Below, piece by piece: positions 12,101 through 24,100 of a DNA stretch of 64,000 bases. The stretch is from Symsagittifera roscoffensis (lineage: Eukaryota > Xenacoelomorpha > Acoela > Convolutidae). Position 1 is the first letter of the stretch. Every line of letters begins with the position of its first letter. The notes below the pieces were generated by a model, which searched no databases, was not told the DNA's origin, and worked only from the letters and a program-made list of their open reading frames with translations. The stretch spans positions 9,533,842 through 9,597,841 of the forward strand of contig NC_087071.1 in NCBI RefSeq assembly GCF_963678635.1. The letters are read 5' to 3'. A program made the translations under genes and the position numbers.

Positions 12101-14857
12101 AAGGAAAAAGCGGTTTCTTCTTTTTTCAAAAATTCAAATCCTGCATCTTGTTTTTAATTCAGGTTGCCAGCTGCAATCAAACTTTATAAACTTATTTTTT
12201 CATAGATACACTAATTTTTAGAGAGAAAAAAAACAAAAATTGGAAAACTCTTGATGATAATCAACAACATGGATAATAATCAAAATAATCTGATTAAACA
12301 ATTTTTTTAAAGGAAATCGGACTTTTTTCCAACCTTGCCGACAAAATTGGGGTAAATTTTGCAACTTGAAGATCTTCTTCCTCCTGAAACACACGCACAA
12401 CCAATTTTTGCCCTTAAATCGACGGATTATAAGGCGAATGAGCCGCAACCACATTGGCCGAAACCATTTAAGCCGACAAATTCTTTTGACCAACAATGAA
12501 AATGAAAAAAAAAAAGAATTATACAAATAAGGGGTCGCAAAATTTGCGAATACAGGAACGAATCAAAGAACCTTTAATTTTTAGCAAATCTTGCTTATAT
12601 CAGAAGAAATGCATGACTTGCGAAGTAAGCCGACAAAAAATAAGCATACAACCAATAGTCAGATTATTCAATTTCTCTCAAAAAACAATTTATCAGATCC
12701 TGGCAAGAATCAATCCAATAACTTTTTTTGTCTCGAACTTTGTTGTTACCTCCACACTTAACAGGCCAAATTGGTACCTAAACCTGATATAAAAATTAAG
12801 AAGGCTGAGCAAATGATTCATTGACTTCGTTGAACAGGTTATTAACCAGAAAAAAGTCTATATTCCCATTTAATAACACCTTGCTAATCGCAAGTTTAAA
12901 AATTATTGTCTATTATTGTCTTCGGCAAAAATTATTGCGGTATATTTTAAAATACTTTACTTTTCTCTTATTTTTGTTCTTCTTAAATGAGGCTTAAAAA
13001 AGAAGTAATTATTGTTTGCTTAAGTTCCAACAGCTGTGAATGACTTTTCTTGTCCACCCTAGCAGGAAATTAGTCTATATAGTCGAAAATAATTTGACAA
13101 GTTTTCCACGACACGAGGTTTTCTGTTGAAATGTCATTTTGTAACCCGAATCACAACTAAATGATTTTATTATTTGACAGACTCGATGTCCAACTGGTAT
13201 TAAATCTGCCATAACCCACCCTCGGTGATGTCAATTTAAAAGAGAAAACAGTTTAAATTCATTTAAAATTTCAATTATTTATATAAAATTATGCGTCCAC
13301 TCAATATAAATAAGGCATTTTAATTTCAAATCGAGCAATTTAAATTGAAAAAAAAACTTGAATTGCCCGAGCAGGATTCGATCTGACGCCAAAGTAAACA
13401 TTTAACCTGTGTCAATTATTTTCTTACTTCGGAGTTCCGCAGAAAAAGCAAACAATCTGAAACTTCATGACAAAAATACAAAAATTTGGTTGCATATAGA
13501 CTTGACCGAAAAATTGTTTTAAATTTTTTTGTTCCAATTGCAAAAAGTACCAAAAATTTGGCACAAAAACAGATTTCAGAAAAAAATAAATTGCTACAGA
13601 AAAAAAATTTCGCAAAAATATAAACTCATGTCAACAATTTTTGCAGAGGCGACGCGGAGCTTCGCATCACTTCGGATACCCCAGAGTTATCAATGCAAGC
13701 TAGTAGAGAGAAAGTTAAACAAAGCTACTAAGTCGAAAAACAATTAAAACATTTCGTGAAAACCACAACAACAAAACTTCAAAAACTTGTCTGAAATGAT
13801 GTTCCAATTGAGGACAACACGTCCACAAAAACAATAGCTGGCGTTCAAAAGTAATCAGGCACAAAAAACGAGCGGCAACTAAGCCAACAAAAGTCGGCAC
13901 GACTCGCGTTGAGCAAATATGTTTTCAATTGAGTTCAAACTTTTACGCTCCCTCTCAGACAACACACAAAAAGCATTAAAAACTACTTTTTTAAATCACC
14001 GCTATTACGCCATTTACTCGATAAAGCATAGACCGAAATAATTGAGGACAAACAAAGCTCTCAAGCAAAAAAAAACGATAAGATTACAAATTCAACAGGT
14101 TTACAAATTACAGTAACCACTCATAACTTTTTCAATTACAAAATTTTTTTTTTACATTATAGCAAAAATCAGTAGAAAAAAAACAACTAAGGCTACCAAA
14201 CAATAGCAGGCACACAAAATTTCGACAAAACATAATCAGACAAACGATAGGCCAAAATTTTATTTGAAACGAAAAACTTTGACATTAAAAAATAGACCTG
14301 GCTGGATCAAACCCACGACCTTTGCCGTCCCAGGCGTAGTTTTTACCTCTAGGCCAGGTTTCCCGTAGAAATCAAGAAAATTGATTTCATTATCAGTATC
14401 AAGAGTACTGATATAGCTTCTAAAAAGTACTGTTAGTAGTAGCGGTAGACCGATAGTTTACTTTCAATTTTCAAGCATTTGAGTATGAAAGCATTTGTGA
14501 ATGGAGTGCATGTGATTGTAGTGATTCAAGTGATTTTGTTAAGCAATTTATTAACCCAAAAAAGACCATATTCCGATTTGATAACGCTTGCTAGTCGCAA
14601 GCGTAACAATTTTCCTGAACAAAATTATCAAAATTTATTTTACATTACTGCCCAACCTCCTTAGTTCCTTGTCACCCCTAGAAATCGTTGGACTGAAACA
14701 AGACTTAACTGACCTGAAGAGCCGTCTGTTTAAGTAGCAAATAAATATCACTATTCCTCAACTTCTGAGTCAGTTCTTCTATTCTGCTTTGAACCTCTTG
14801 CTCCGTCAATCGAGGCAGAAGATCCTTCGTGTTTGCTAAATTTAAATTCGAAGCCAT
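151..14857 (-). CDS. TBC1D19: TBC1 domain family member 19 (Rab-GAP-like), complete, 10 exons
   Basis: Exons in transcript order: 14857-14714, 11352-11175, 10597-10454, 9761-9613, 8761-8673, 8250-8134, 7621-7438, 4992-4703, 972-754, 277-151. They sum to 1641 nt, giving 546 aa plus TGA; vertebrate TBC1D19 is about 526 aa. All junction phases agree. Recognised from family motifs: WEKRILKSLNTMCTEL (exon 3), RPVYAPKDFLEV (exon 4), FVFEDYLYQ (exon 7), GVIPFHGFSMYVAPLCF (exon 8), AFSGYLEADQLLVLWDR (exon 9) and AAAEAIMADLSTVKVIPILQ (exon 10). The TBC domain lies at about residues 265-500. TBC proteins normally stimulate Rab GTP hydrolysis with an Arg finger (IxxDxxR) and a Gln finger (YxQ). Here the first motif reads I302-QHD-LMI308, with Ile in place of Arg, and the second region reads PFHGF without the Gln, so classical GAP activity is doubtful. 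All introns are GT-AG except intron 3 (GC-AG). Exon 1 starts at the only ATG compatible with the frame. The ATG is about 290 bp downstream of the SCPx stop on the same strand. Confidence 0.93.
711..747 (+). repeat. (CAAA)n simple repeat
   Basis: AACAAAC repeats immediately downstream of the TBC1D19 exon 9 donor, in intron 9. Confidence 0.9.
973..4702 (-). other. TBC1D19 intron 8
   Basis: 3.73 kb. Holds the R1 element (1031-1402) and an R5 fragment (1597-1830). From 1830 to 4702 I see only AT-rich unique-looking sequence with short ORFs and no recognised gene. Confidence 0.8.
1031..1402 (-). repeat. R1 dispersed element with tRNA-Met-like segment
   Basis: Starts ACAGGGGCGAAAC...CTTCGCAAACACTAGCGAGA and ends GCTTGCTAGTGTAAAAAGG, with subterminal inverted repeats (ACTAGCGAG versus TTGCTAGT). 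On the minus strand, at about 1130-1200, it contains GTGGCTGAGTGG (A-box-like), GACTCATAATCTTTAGGTCG (CAT anticodon loop as in elongator tRNA-Met) and GATCGAATC (B box). In TBC1D19 intron 8. Confidence 0.65.
5045..6795 (+). repeat. R1-type composite element with ~175-bp satellite core
   Basis: Degenerate left arm (TTTCGCAAACTCTAGCGAGG at about 5061; GCGCCACGGACGC near 5390). The core (5440-6600) has a motif like CTCAGATTTGGCNGGGTA recurring at about 5600, 5777, 5955, 6127 and 6298, so a period of about 171-179 bp. The right end is TTTATTTGCGACTTAGGTTG at about 6724. In TBC1D19 intron 7. Confidence 0.6.
8097..8110 (+). repeat. Poly-C run next to a splice donor
   Basis: 14 C on plus, which is G in the transcript, about 24 nt past the TBC1D19 exon 6 donor (8133). 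Other long C/G runs: near 9286 (C), 10423 (G), 19872 (C), 23432 (C) and 58238 (G). Confidence 0.9.
8455..8600 (+). mobile_element. hAT-like relic fragment
   Basis: Carries TTTTAGGCACTTTTT, CGGCGCGCTCTCCCCCC and AAAGCGCCTTTAGAAAG, the interior of the same family, without ends. In TBC1D19 intron 5. Confidence 0.5.
8762..9612 (-). other. TBC1D19 intron 4
   Basis: 0.85 kb of AT-rich sequence with a C run near 9286. No gene or clear repeat seen. Confidence 0.7.
10452..10453 (-). other. TBC1D19: GC splice donor, TBC1D19 intron 3
   Basis: Exon 3 must end after AAATAG to join in frame with exon 4 (GAACTGG...), giving the conserved NEIGTGNPNL context. The intron then begins GCCAGT. No in-phase GT donor exists nearby. 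Confidence 0.75.
11523..11975 (+). repeat. R5 dispersed repeat
   Basis: ATATAGCCAACTGACAGTTG start, GGAAACTGGATCAAAACTTA middle, TATATAAAAGTACTCACTAC end. Shares these blocks in the same order with 40706-41195. Partial copies at 530-600, 1597-1830, 18560-18720 and 36790-36960. In TBC1D19 intron 1. Confidence 0.6.
12830..12900 (+). repeat. R2 3'-end fragment
   Basis: AAAAAAGTCTATATTCCC followed by ACCTTGCTAATCGCAAGTTT. Solo 3' terminus of the R2 family. Confidence 0.5.
13643..14612 (+). repeat. R2 dispersed element
   Basis: GCAGAGGCGACGCGGAGCTTCGCATCACTT start region with a hairpin. Interior AGCCGACAAA-type words. tRNA-like segment on the minus strand at about 14285-14360 (A box TGGCCTAGAGG, B box GGGTTTGATCC). 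3' hairpin AACGCTTGCTAGTCGCAAGCG at about 14583. In TBC1D19 intron 1. Confidence 0.65.
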
Positions 14858-14911
14858 TTTGAACAAATTTTAATTTACACTTAAGTATTAGTAATTGGGA
14901 GAACCATTAAA

Positions 14912-14915
14912 TCTG
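14912..14915 (-). promoter_or_regulatory. Candidate 3' splice acceptor in the TBC1D19 5' leader
   Basis: On the minus strand GCTTTTTTTTCAG ends at 14913, 55 nt upstream of the TBC1D19 ATG. This could be the acceptor of a 5'-UTR intron or a trans-splicing site. A short upstream ORF (ATG at about 14908, ended by TAA before the main ATG) would follow it. Position and polypyrimidine tract are seen; use is inferred. Confidence 0.35.
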
Positions 14916-15147
14916 AAAAAAAAGCATTTTTTTCCGAATTAATTTCATAAGAACAATGCCAAGATAAAAAACTTGCTCAGAAGTAAGACTTTCATATCCA
15001 AATAACGATGAATTTGTTAAATCTAGCTAGCTATAAAATAGAAAGAATACAGAAATATTAAATTTATAACAGCTCTGATTATGTTTAGTGACTTAGCATA
15101 CAACAAATCTTTACATAACTGTACAGTACAAAGTATAGTGAATTACA

Positions 15148-18100
15148 TTACAGCTTAGACTGGGCTTTTTCTTGGAATTGAGTCAATTTTGAAGCAAGCA
15201 TTACATTTCCAGACACTTTAAGCTGTTTGCTAAAAAAGGCTTTTTGGGGATTCAATTTTCCAGAAATAATCTTCACAAAAGTATCATCGGTAGTTTCGAT
15301 TGTACAATCAGCTTTTAAATTCATATCAAAATTAGCGTCGAACTTTACTGTCGGAACCATCGATTTGCAGTCCACGAACCAAAACTTCTTCAAATTCGAT
15401 TTCGCGTCAGTGATGACAAATTTATAGACCGCGTTCACTTTCTTAGCCAAATTTGAATCTATTTCTAGTTTTGATTGAATATCCGCAAATATTTTATCCG
15501 AGCTAAATTGAACTGATGACATATCTTCTTTTTTAGCCTGTTTTTCGGAACCCTTTCCTGGTTTGTCGGAAACTGTTTCAGTTTTTTTCTCTAATTTTGC
15601 CTTTTCTAAAGCCTCTTTAACTTTTCCTTGAAACTGCTTTAATTTCATAGCAAGCGTCGGGTTGCCTGATAACTTCAGTTTTCCGCTCAAAAAAGCTTTC
15701 ATCGAATCTGTTTTACCCGTCATAACATCAAATAAGTCTTCATCTTTGGCCGTTAGAATACAATCAGCTTTTTCGTCTTTGTTAAAATCAACGTATGGTT
15801 TCTTTTCCGACTTGGCATTTACAATCCAAATTGCTTGACCTTGCTTGCCAGTGACCTTGAACTTATAAGAAGCATTGACCTTTTTGATGAGGTCAACATT
15901 TTCGGGGTCATTGATCTGGTCTGAAATTGCGTCAAAGATTTGCCCGCACTTGAATTGATCTGCGGATATTGTCGTTGATCCACCTCTGAGCTTGGGCAGA
16001 TCTTGTTTTCGGTTTGATAAACCATTCGGCCAATTAGCCTTTTTGTAAGCTGCCACAACACAAGCTCCGCCAAGACCTTAAAAAAGCGTTATCATAAGGT
16101 GTTTCGAGTAAAAACTGCTAGTGACACAAAAAAGCAATCAACTTTCCACAAAAATGACTTTCATTTTCGCAATCACAGAACGCATAATTATTGAGAAATT
16201 CCCAATAATCTAACAAATATAATCAGGTTAAGTTCGGTCAACCGAAGATTGATATCGTACAATAGTACTAAAGGGGGATCCTTTGGATGGCGAGGGGGTC
16301 GAATCCCTGAGAAGGGAGGACCCCTTCCCCTTAAATCTGCTTCTGTATAAATGCTGAATAAGTTCAACGTATTGTACGCTGAACAATTAAAAGGTATTGT
16401 ACGCTGAACAACGAATTTGTAAGAGCGTGTTCATCAGTTTTGAATCCAACATTAATAAAAACTGAATTGTACTCTATTTGTAAAACTTACCCAGATTGTG
16501 TTGTAGTCCAATCTTTGCCCCTTGCACCTGTCTCTTTCCAGCCTCGCCCCTCAAGTGCAGACACAATTCAACGCACTGAGCTATGCCTAACAAAGAACGA
16601 AATAGGCTGGGGTTGGGGGGCTATAATTGGAAAGACCCCGAAGTTGCAGCTTCGGAGAAGTCTGATGAAAAGACAAACTCAGTTTGAGATTTTAAAATGC
16701 CTATAAAATTTTCACAGCCATTAAACTTTTTTGACGTTAAAGAAACTCAGTTAAATTTTTCTACAACCAAAAGTTGATTTTCTTCTCAACATAGTTTTGT
16801 ATTATCAAGATAACTCATAATTCATGTACCTGTAGCCCCTAAAGGATGTCCTTTTGAGATCAATCCGCCACTCGGGTTGATCACATATTTCCCACCGTAT
16901 GTGTTGTCACCCCTGTCTATGAAAGCTGCACTGCCACCTGCAAGATTCAGAAAGCTTTAAACAAAAAACGCCTGAAATATTTCCCAAACAGTGACGAGAG
17001 GATTATATGTTTAACCTTCAATCTATCTCTAAGTCTCTAGATCAGCGACAAGAAGCTTTTCACCACGAACTCGTGAACCAGCAAAAAAACGCAACAAAAA
17101 TTTTCAGAAAATACAGAAAAAACTATGCCTAGAAAGAGAGAGCAAAAGGATTTGACTCATGCTAATAGTTTCGAGGAAAACTTCGAATACCGCTGAATTT
17201 GAACCACGCACCCTGATTAGAGAAATTTGCCACCCCAAATGTTTACCGTTGCCAAACTCAAGAGATGAAAATGTAACACCTAGGCGGATACAGAAAGCTC
17301 ATGCGGTACACAAAATAGATAGTTAACTGTTTAAGAAACCCAGCGCGGAAAGTATGCTATACATCGTATTAGGTCACAAACACTGTTAGAGTAAAAACAA
17401 AAAAAATAGGGGTGATGGAATAAGGGGTGGGATAGCTTTTCTAAGCAAAAAAAAAATAATTTTCTTCCGATTCAATTTTTTGCTTCATCATCGTTGAGAT
17501 ACACCCATGTATTTCATCAACTCTTCATGTTAAATATTTTAGAACTTCTACTCATATTTCTCAGCGCTGAAAAAAATTAATTTTGAAACATATCATACTT
17601 AAATAACAATTAAGGGAAACAACTTTATATATATTTTTTTCATTTTAAATGGAGTGAAAATTGTCGGTTCTATATAAATTGCACATGTTCGACAAAACAA
17701 ATCAAGTTCCGGAGGAAAAGCTTGCTTGCTAAATGGGATTAAAATGAGTCTATCACACCTGTTAAATTAGAAAAAATATGCTTAAAAAGATACCGGTGTT
17801 AACCTTCTTCAAGCAATTAACCGCAAATTACTGCGAAACTAGGTTTAAAACTTCAGTACACAGCCCCCAAAAAATCAACAATCCGTCAACCTTGAGGTCT
17901 CATTTTTCGGCAAGTACAAGAAGATGGTAGCCCAGGAGAGACTTCCTTTCACACTATTCCACACCACCACAAATGGGGTACATTCTCGTATATTTGTGAT
18001 TCAAACCCACTCCAAATGACCCAAACTAAATTCAATTCGTTTGTCTTCCTGGCTAAGCCATGTGGTTGGGGGATTCGACTAAGGGGGATTATGTCCTCGG

Positions 18101-21100
18101 GGGGTTTGTTATAGACCCAACAACGTTGACGCCTTTTCGCGCCATTTGCACTTTTACAACTGAAAACCGTAATTTTACTCTATTTAGCGATTTTACACAG
18201 AGGCGAAATTGGGCTTCGCAACTACAAGCGAGAACACGACAAAAATCAGCTCTATATATCGCACTAAAAAGGTAGAAACAAGCTTCGAATTATTAAAAAA
18301 AATTGGCTACGCCTCGGATTCGATCTACGACAAAGATTATGAGTCTCACACTCTAATCACTCAGCCACGGACGCTTAATAGATTACAAACAATAGCCACA
18401 AATAAAGCAGAGAACAGATGCTATGAAAAGTTCCATGCTATATATCGTGATTAAAACAAAAGTACCACCAAATGAACGTTTTGCCAGAAAACAATAAACA
18501 CTTTTATTTGCGAGTTAGGTTAAACACAAAGAAAGTTCGTATTATGGTTCGTAAATAGAAAAAAATATTGACTTGAAAAAAATCAAAACTTTCGAATTTG
18601 AGAGAAAAAAGTTAAGCCCAATTTGAAAAAACTGGACCAATAACTAAAACTTTATTCGCTGCAAAATCTCAAAATAAATTTCCATTTATGAAACTAGAAG
18701 TCGATCGCGTAACCTTTTTTCGTAACCTTTACACTAACAAAAGAAATGACTCAACTGAAAGAGACATCAACAAAATACCTTCAGGACACAGTCCTAATGC
18801 CTCGTAAGTGATCAACTCATTAGCTGAGAAACAGTCGTGTAGTTCTATCACATCTACATCTTGTGGGCTGATGTTGGCACTGGAGTAGACTTGCTGGGCA
18901 GCCAATTTGGACACCTCGTAGCCCACTATAACATGTACAGTTGATGATAAAAAGTTAAAAATTATGCAAAAATTGTTATCCGAGAGTTTTTAAATGAAAA
19001 AGGGACATTTTAAAGTCTTTTATGTAGTTTTCACCAAGATACATTAATTTGCTTATGGAATAACATCAATGTTTACTGTAAAAACGTTTTAAAATAATTC
19101 AAAAATATTTGAAAACGCACCGAATACATTTTTTTTAATCAGAAAGTTACTTTCCAGTAATTTTACAGCTTGGAAACAACTTTGGCCAGAATGCGAGCCA
19201 CTTTTTATATATATTTTTTGCAAAATGGAGTAGATTAAGTATGACCACGCCTCTTTTTTTTGGTAGTAAAATGAGCTCTCACCTAAGTTCATGGCACTTC
19301 CTTCGAATGTGGACGGGAGGTCAGTAGTCATGGCAATGGAGAGAATCTCCACCGCATTCTGTCTCAAGTCAGGGCGACACAGAGAGAGAAATCTCTCACT
19401 CACTAAAAACAGTAGGAATGTAAAGAAATCATCTTCAAATTACAAACAAGTGAAGCACCATTAATACACACAAAAAGGGCAAAAAAGCAATTTAAAAGAG
19501 CAAAATATAAAATTAAAAAATTAATCTGAAAATTACAACGGCCTGGGATAATATAATATGCAAAGAGTAAAAAGCAAGAACTTAGTACTACTTTGAAATA
19601 TTTATTATTGGTTACGGAACCTGAAAATTATCTAAGGCGCCTTTGGCGCCAATATACACTGATTTTGAGAGGGGAGCGCGCGTCGAAAAAACGCGATTTT
19701 TTTGTCATAATTTTCCAAAAAGTGCCTAAAAAAGGATTTCAAAATTTTGCTTGCGTCGCAGAAAATTTGGCCAAAACAGGGACTTTTTAGTGCTTTGGGA
19801 GAGCTCGAAAAATCAATTTGGGCGACCAAAAAAAAGGTCGACACAAATTTCGAATACTTTTTGGAAATCCGCCCCCCCCCCCCCCCCCTCGAGAAAATCC
19901 TAGATCCGCCCCTGACAACAATCAACACAGAAAATTACGAAGTAGAATGAAAAAATGTGAACCGATCTTCTAATACGAGCGCTGTTGAACAAGGATGATT
20001 CTCTTTCACAATTCCATTTGATTCAATACGCAGTTCTTTTCGATACGCTGAAGTTTCCGCATTCGCAACATACCATCAACAAAGCAAGCAAAATATCTCG
20101 AAACACTGAAGGTTCTGTTGCCGACGATCTTAAATTTTTTCACACACATTAAGGATATTCTTGATCCAAGAATCCTAATCAATGGGACTTTCAGAAACTT
20201 GATTTTCCTAGCTCTCTCAAAACTAAAAAAAAATTTCCGAAATAATGAAGAATTAGTTAAAATAATAGTACCTTATAAGTGAAACTTTTTAGTACCAAAG
20301 GGGTACCAAAGTGTACTGACCAAATAATGCATCACTTAACTAGGCCTATCGATTAGCCTTAACTAGGCCTTAAAAAAGATTTGCTTGACACTCGTTCTCG
20401 TTGACGACTTATTTTCGCTTTTGAGGCGCTCCGAAAACAGGATCCCTCAGATGAGTTTCAGAGTCTATCGGACTATTTTGAAAACACCTATATTGGTGCC
20501 TGTCGAGGGAATAGACGTGTCAAACCAAAGTTTGACATTGCCAATTGGAACGTTTTTAATCGGGTGTTCAGCGGAGAACCTCGCACGAACAATGCATTGG
20601 AGGCATGGAATGGCAGCTTCAATATATTCGTATCGACAAAGCACCCAGCCCTCCCCAAGCTGATCACACGTTTCAAAAATGAGCAAAAAATGCCGAAATT
20701 TTATGTAGAGACTGATCTCCGGTGATGTTCTCAGAAAACCGAGGCCCAAGTATTCAATCGCCAATGATAAACTCATTCAATACGCAAAAAACTACGATCG
20801 AGACCATATACAGATGTATTTAAAACGTTGTACCTTCAATGTACATATATCCTAAAACTTTATGCATAGCAAGTTTGTTTTGATCTCTGAAATTAGTTAT
20901 TTGTGTTTCGCATTTCTTTGTTAACGTGTTGAAAGCCTTCTGACTCTAATCAAATTAGAAGTTTTAAATTTTCCTTTTATCTAGTCTCTTTAATCTAAAT
21001 AGGCCGAATTGTCTTTGGCTGAATTGTCTGAGTTTTTTTGGCTGAATTGTCTGTATTTCAACTCGGCTGAATTGTCTGTGGCTGAATTGTCTATGCGCCG

Positions 21101-24100
21101 TCCTTACATATCAGAAGTATCTAAGTAAACAAATATCTACAGAATATGAATATGTTAGTATTATGATTATTATTTTCCAAAAATTGAAATACTTTTTGAA
21201 AGTTAGTTGAGATACCTAACACAGCAGCTGCAGCTCCATCAGAAGTAGGGCAACACTGTAGTTTAGTGAGGGGATCATGGATACAGGCACTGTTTTCTAT
21301 CTCATCCAATGAATATTCATCCCTGAAAAACAGTCCGAATCAGAAGAACTTTTAGAAAAAGCAACATAAATTGTTATAAATTATTTTTCATTCAATTTAA
21401 ACCAACTAATCAACAGATGGTAATAATTTGAATTATTAAAAAAAGATGCATTAATAAATATTTTAGCTAGAAGTTGACAGGAACACTTCTAGTTCCCGAT
21501 TTGAAAAAGTTTGCTAATCGTGAAGGTAAAAAAAAACGACAATGCGACTGAGGAATCAAATTTTAATAATTTTCATTGGTTGTTTCACTAATGACTGACC
21601 TGAACTGGCTCTTTGGGTTGTTCGTAGAATGAAGATGATTCTTCTGGGCTATCTTGGCAAAGTGTTCGGGTTTAGTTCCATACTTGGACATGTGTTCTCT
21701 GCCAGCATTGCCGAACAGTTGGGCTGTGGGCGGTCCACTTTCGTAGCCGAATCTAAATTCACTCGTTCAAATGACATCACCGTCTAAAAGACTCTTTTCC
21801 GCCAATAAAACCAACATTATTAAGCCTTGCGCACTGACTCGGAACGTCGGAAATACACGAGATATGTTTGGAACACATGCCATTACTTTGAAGGCTATCC
21901 AAAATAAATATATGATATTAAAAAGTTAAGGCCAAATACTCAAATTGTTAAAAAAATTGAAGCTTTCCAGGCAAAATCAGGTACCACAAACGATCATCAG
22001 AATATGTCGAGTGATAAAGTCTTTTCAGTCGAGATTTAAATGACATCCCAGTGTCGAGAAAAAGGTTTTAATTTTTTGAATTTCAGTTCAATTTCGAGCG
22101 AGTAAAGCAATCGAGTAATATTCATTCTATGAAAATTTAATGCGCTTCCTCGGCGATAAAGGTTTTTCTTTAATTTTTTTTTTAGCTTCACTCATGTTTT
22201 TTGTTTGCTATTTATTTTTTGAAGAGAAATGTTGTCGATTATGCCAATTAACAAACTTTATACGCATTTGCATAGTTCTCTAACCACGCCACGCACTGAA
22301 AATGACACTAACGTGAAGAAACAAAGCTTTGTAGTTTTGTGGTCGGAACATTCCTTGTTTTGTAGCGTAATTTTTGATAGATAAGACAAGGTCTTAAACC
22401 TTTCAACTATTGGAAACAATTGAAATTGAAATGAAGTAAGGTAATTAGCATCAATTAGTACTAGTATTCATTACTTAATCATAAATTATCAATCATGCAT
22501 CTAGGGTACTCATAAGAACTGTTCAGTTCAATCACGTGAGCCTCTTGTAAAAAAAAATGTCAAAAAAACAGAATCAGAGCCCGGACGACATTAGGTTTCG
22601 CAGCCTCCTCTAAATATAAATGGTGAAAAAATGTTGATTCGCAAAAATTTGTGTTTGCAAGAAAAACGCTGAAACTGATCTGTGAAAAACTACCAACTTT
22701 TCAGCCATGATAGCCACGTGATTCTCCACCGGGTTAGCCCTGTCAGTCCACTTCACCCCCAGACTGCCCCTCTCCATCTTCTCAAAGCCCAGAGCCAGTA
22801 CACAGTCACTCCTGTTTCCAGCTAGCATCTCATGTGCCAAATAGAGGGCGGAGGATCCAGTTGCACAATTGTTGTTCACGTTCACAATTGGTATACCTGT
22901 ATCAGCACAAAAAGCTAGACAGTGCTGATTTAAATTAACCAGACACAACGAACAACAGTCGAAAATTCAAACGCCTTTTTCTCAAATTGAGCTAAGATAA
23001 TACAAAACATTTAACAGACAATTAACTTGAGGAAAACGCTTTTAAATTTTCAAATTTTGTTTGTTTTGTCCGAATATTTAAATCAGCACTTACAATTTGA
23101 AGAAGAATTAGTTCTCAAGGTTCATCGAAGCTCATTTAACAACGATAATTATCTTTAAAAAAACTCTGAAAGATAAACCAACAATCTCAATGAAAAATTA
23201 AACGGTTGCCCTGTATTCCTAACAGGTTCAAAATAAATTTTACACAAAAAATTTTTTCTTTTAATAATCAGAATAACAACCACATGATCTTCGGCGGATG
23301 ATGAAGGTGATTGAAGATTTCTGACAAGTAAAAGTTGTTGGATATGTTTCTAATGCACAGAGGCAAAACTGCACCGAGCAAAACAAAAAAAAAACAAGCC
23401 GCATTTGGAGATCCAAAAACTCACTCACCTCCCCCCCCCCCCCAAAAAAAACGATGGACGTCCTTACTTTGCACTTACTTTATTGTTTGAAGCCCCACCC
23501 CGCAGCCCAAAACGCCCAACACCTCCATCTAGAATACTGACCCCTCCAATTTTTGGGGATTGTGAATGGACCTTACTGTAATTTTTATAACATAAATATT
23601 AAAATTCATACCCAAAGATTTCTTTTAAAAAATTATGCCAACTTCGAGAGCTCCAAATAAAAAACAACTGTTTTTTCAACGTAAAAAAATTGTCACCTGG
23701 ATTGAATAACTAAAATTTTATCCAATTTTTAACGTTCAAGAAAAAATTTGGCTCCATTTTACCTGATAAAGATTTATCAGAATTGATCCAAAGTTGCGGG
23801 ACCCCACTGATAACTTTGAACCTCCCCCTCCCACAATTAAAAACGCCCGTTTTATTCGCAAAATGTCCAACCCCCAGTAATTTTCGACCCTCCGCGAATA
23901 AAGTACAACAGAGTATATCATGCCGACGAATTTAACGTCAACTCAAGGTACAAACAATAGCCTTATCCACCTATCTATCAAATTGCTCAATTCTGTCAAA
24001 AACTTAACTTCGAACTCTCCCCTTTAAAATACTCTATCACGCTCTTCTCCCCGCCTCAAGAGGCTACAAAAGAAGTACCGAACAACGATTCAGCTCAATC

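Larger units (their letters stand above)
11353..14713 (-). other. TBC1D19 intron 1
   Basis: 3.36 kb. R5 (11523-11975), an R2 3' fragment (12830-12900) and a full R2 element (13643-14612). No coding sequence seen. Confidence 0.8.

Noticed and set aside
16054-16056. GTG as a separate SCP2 start
   Set aside because: The frame continues upstream to a proper acceptor that joins the thiolase exon in phase; GTG is an internal Val codon.
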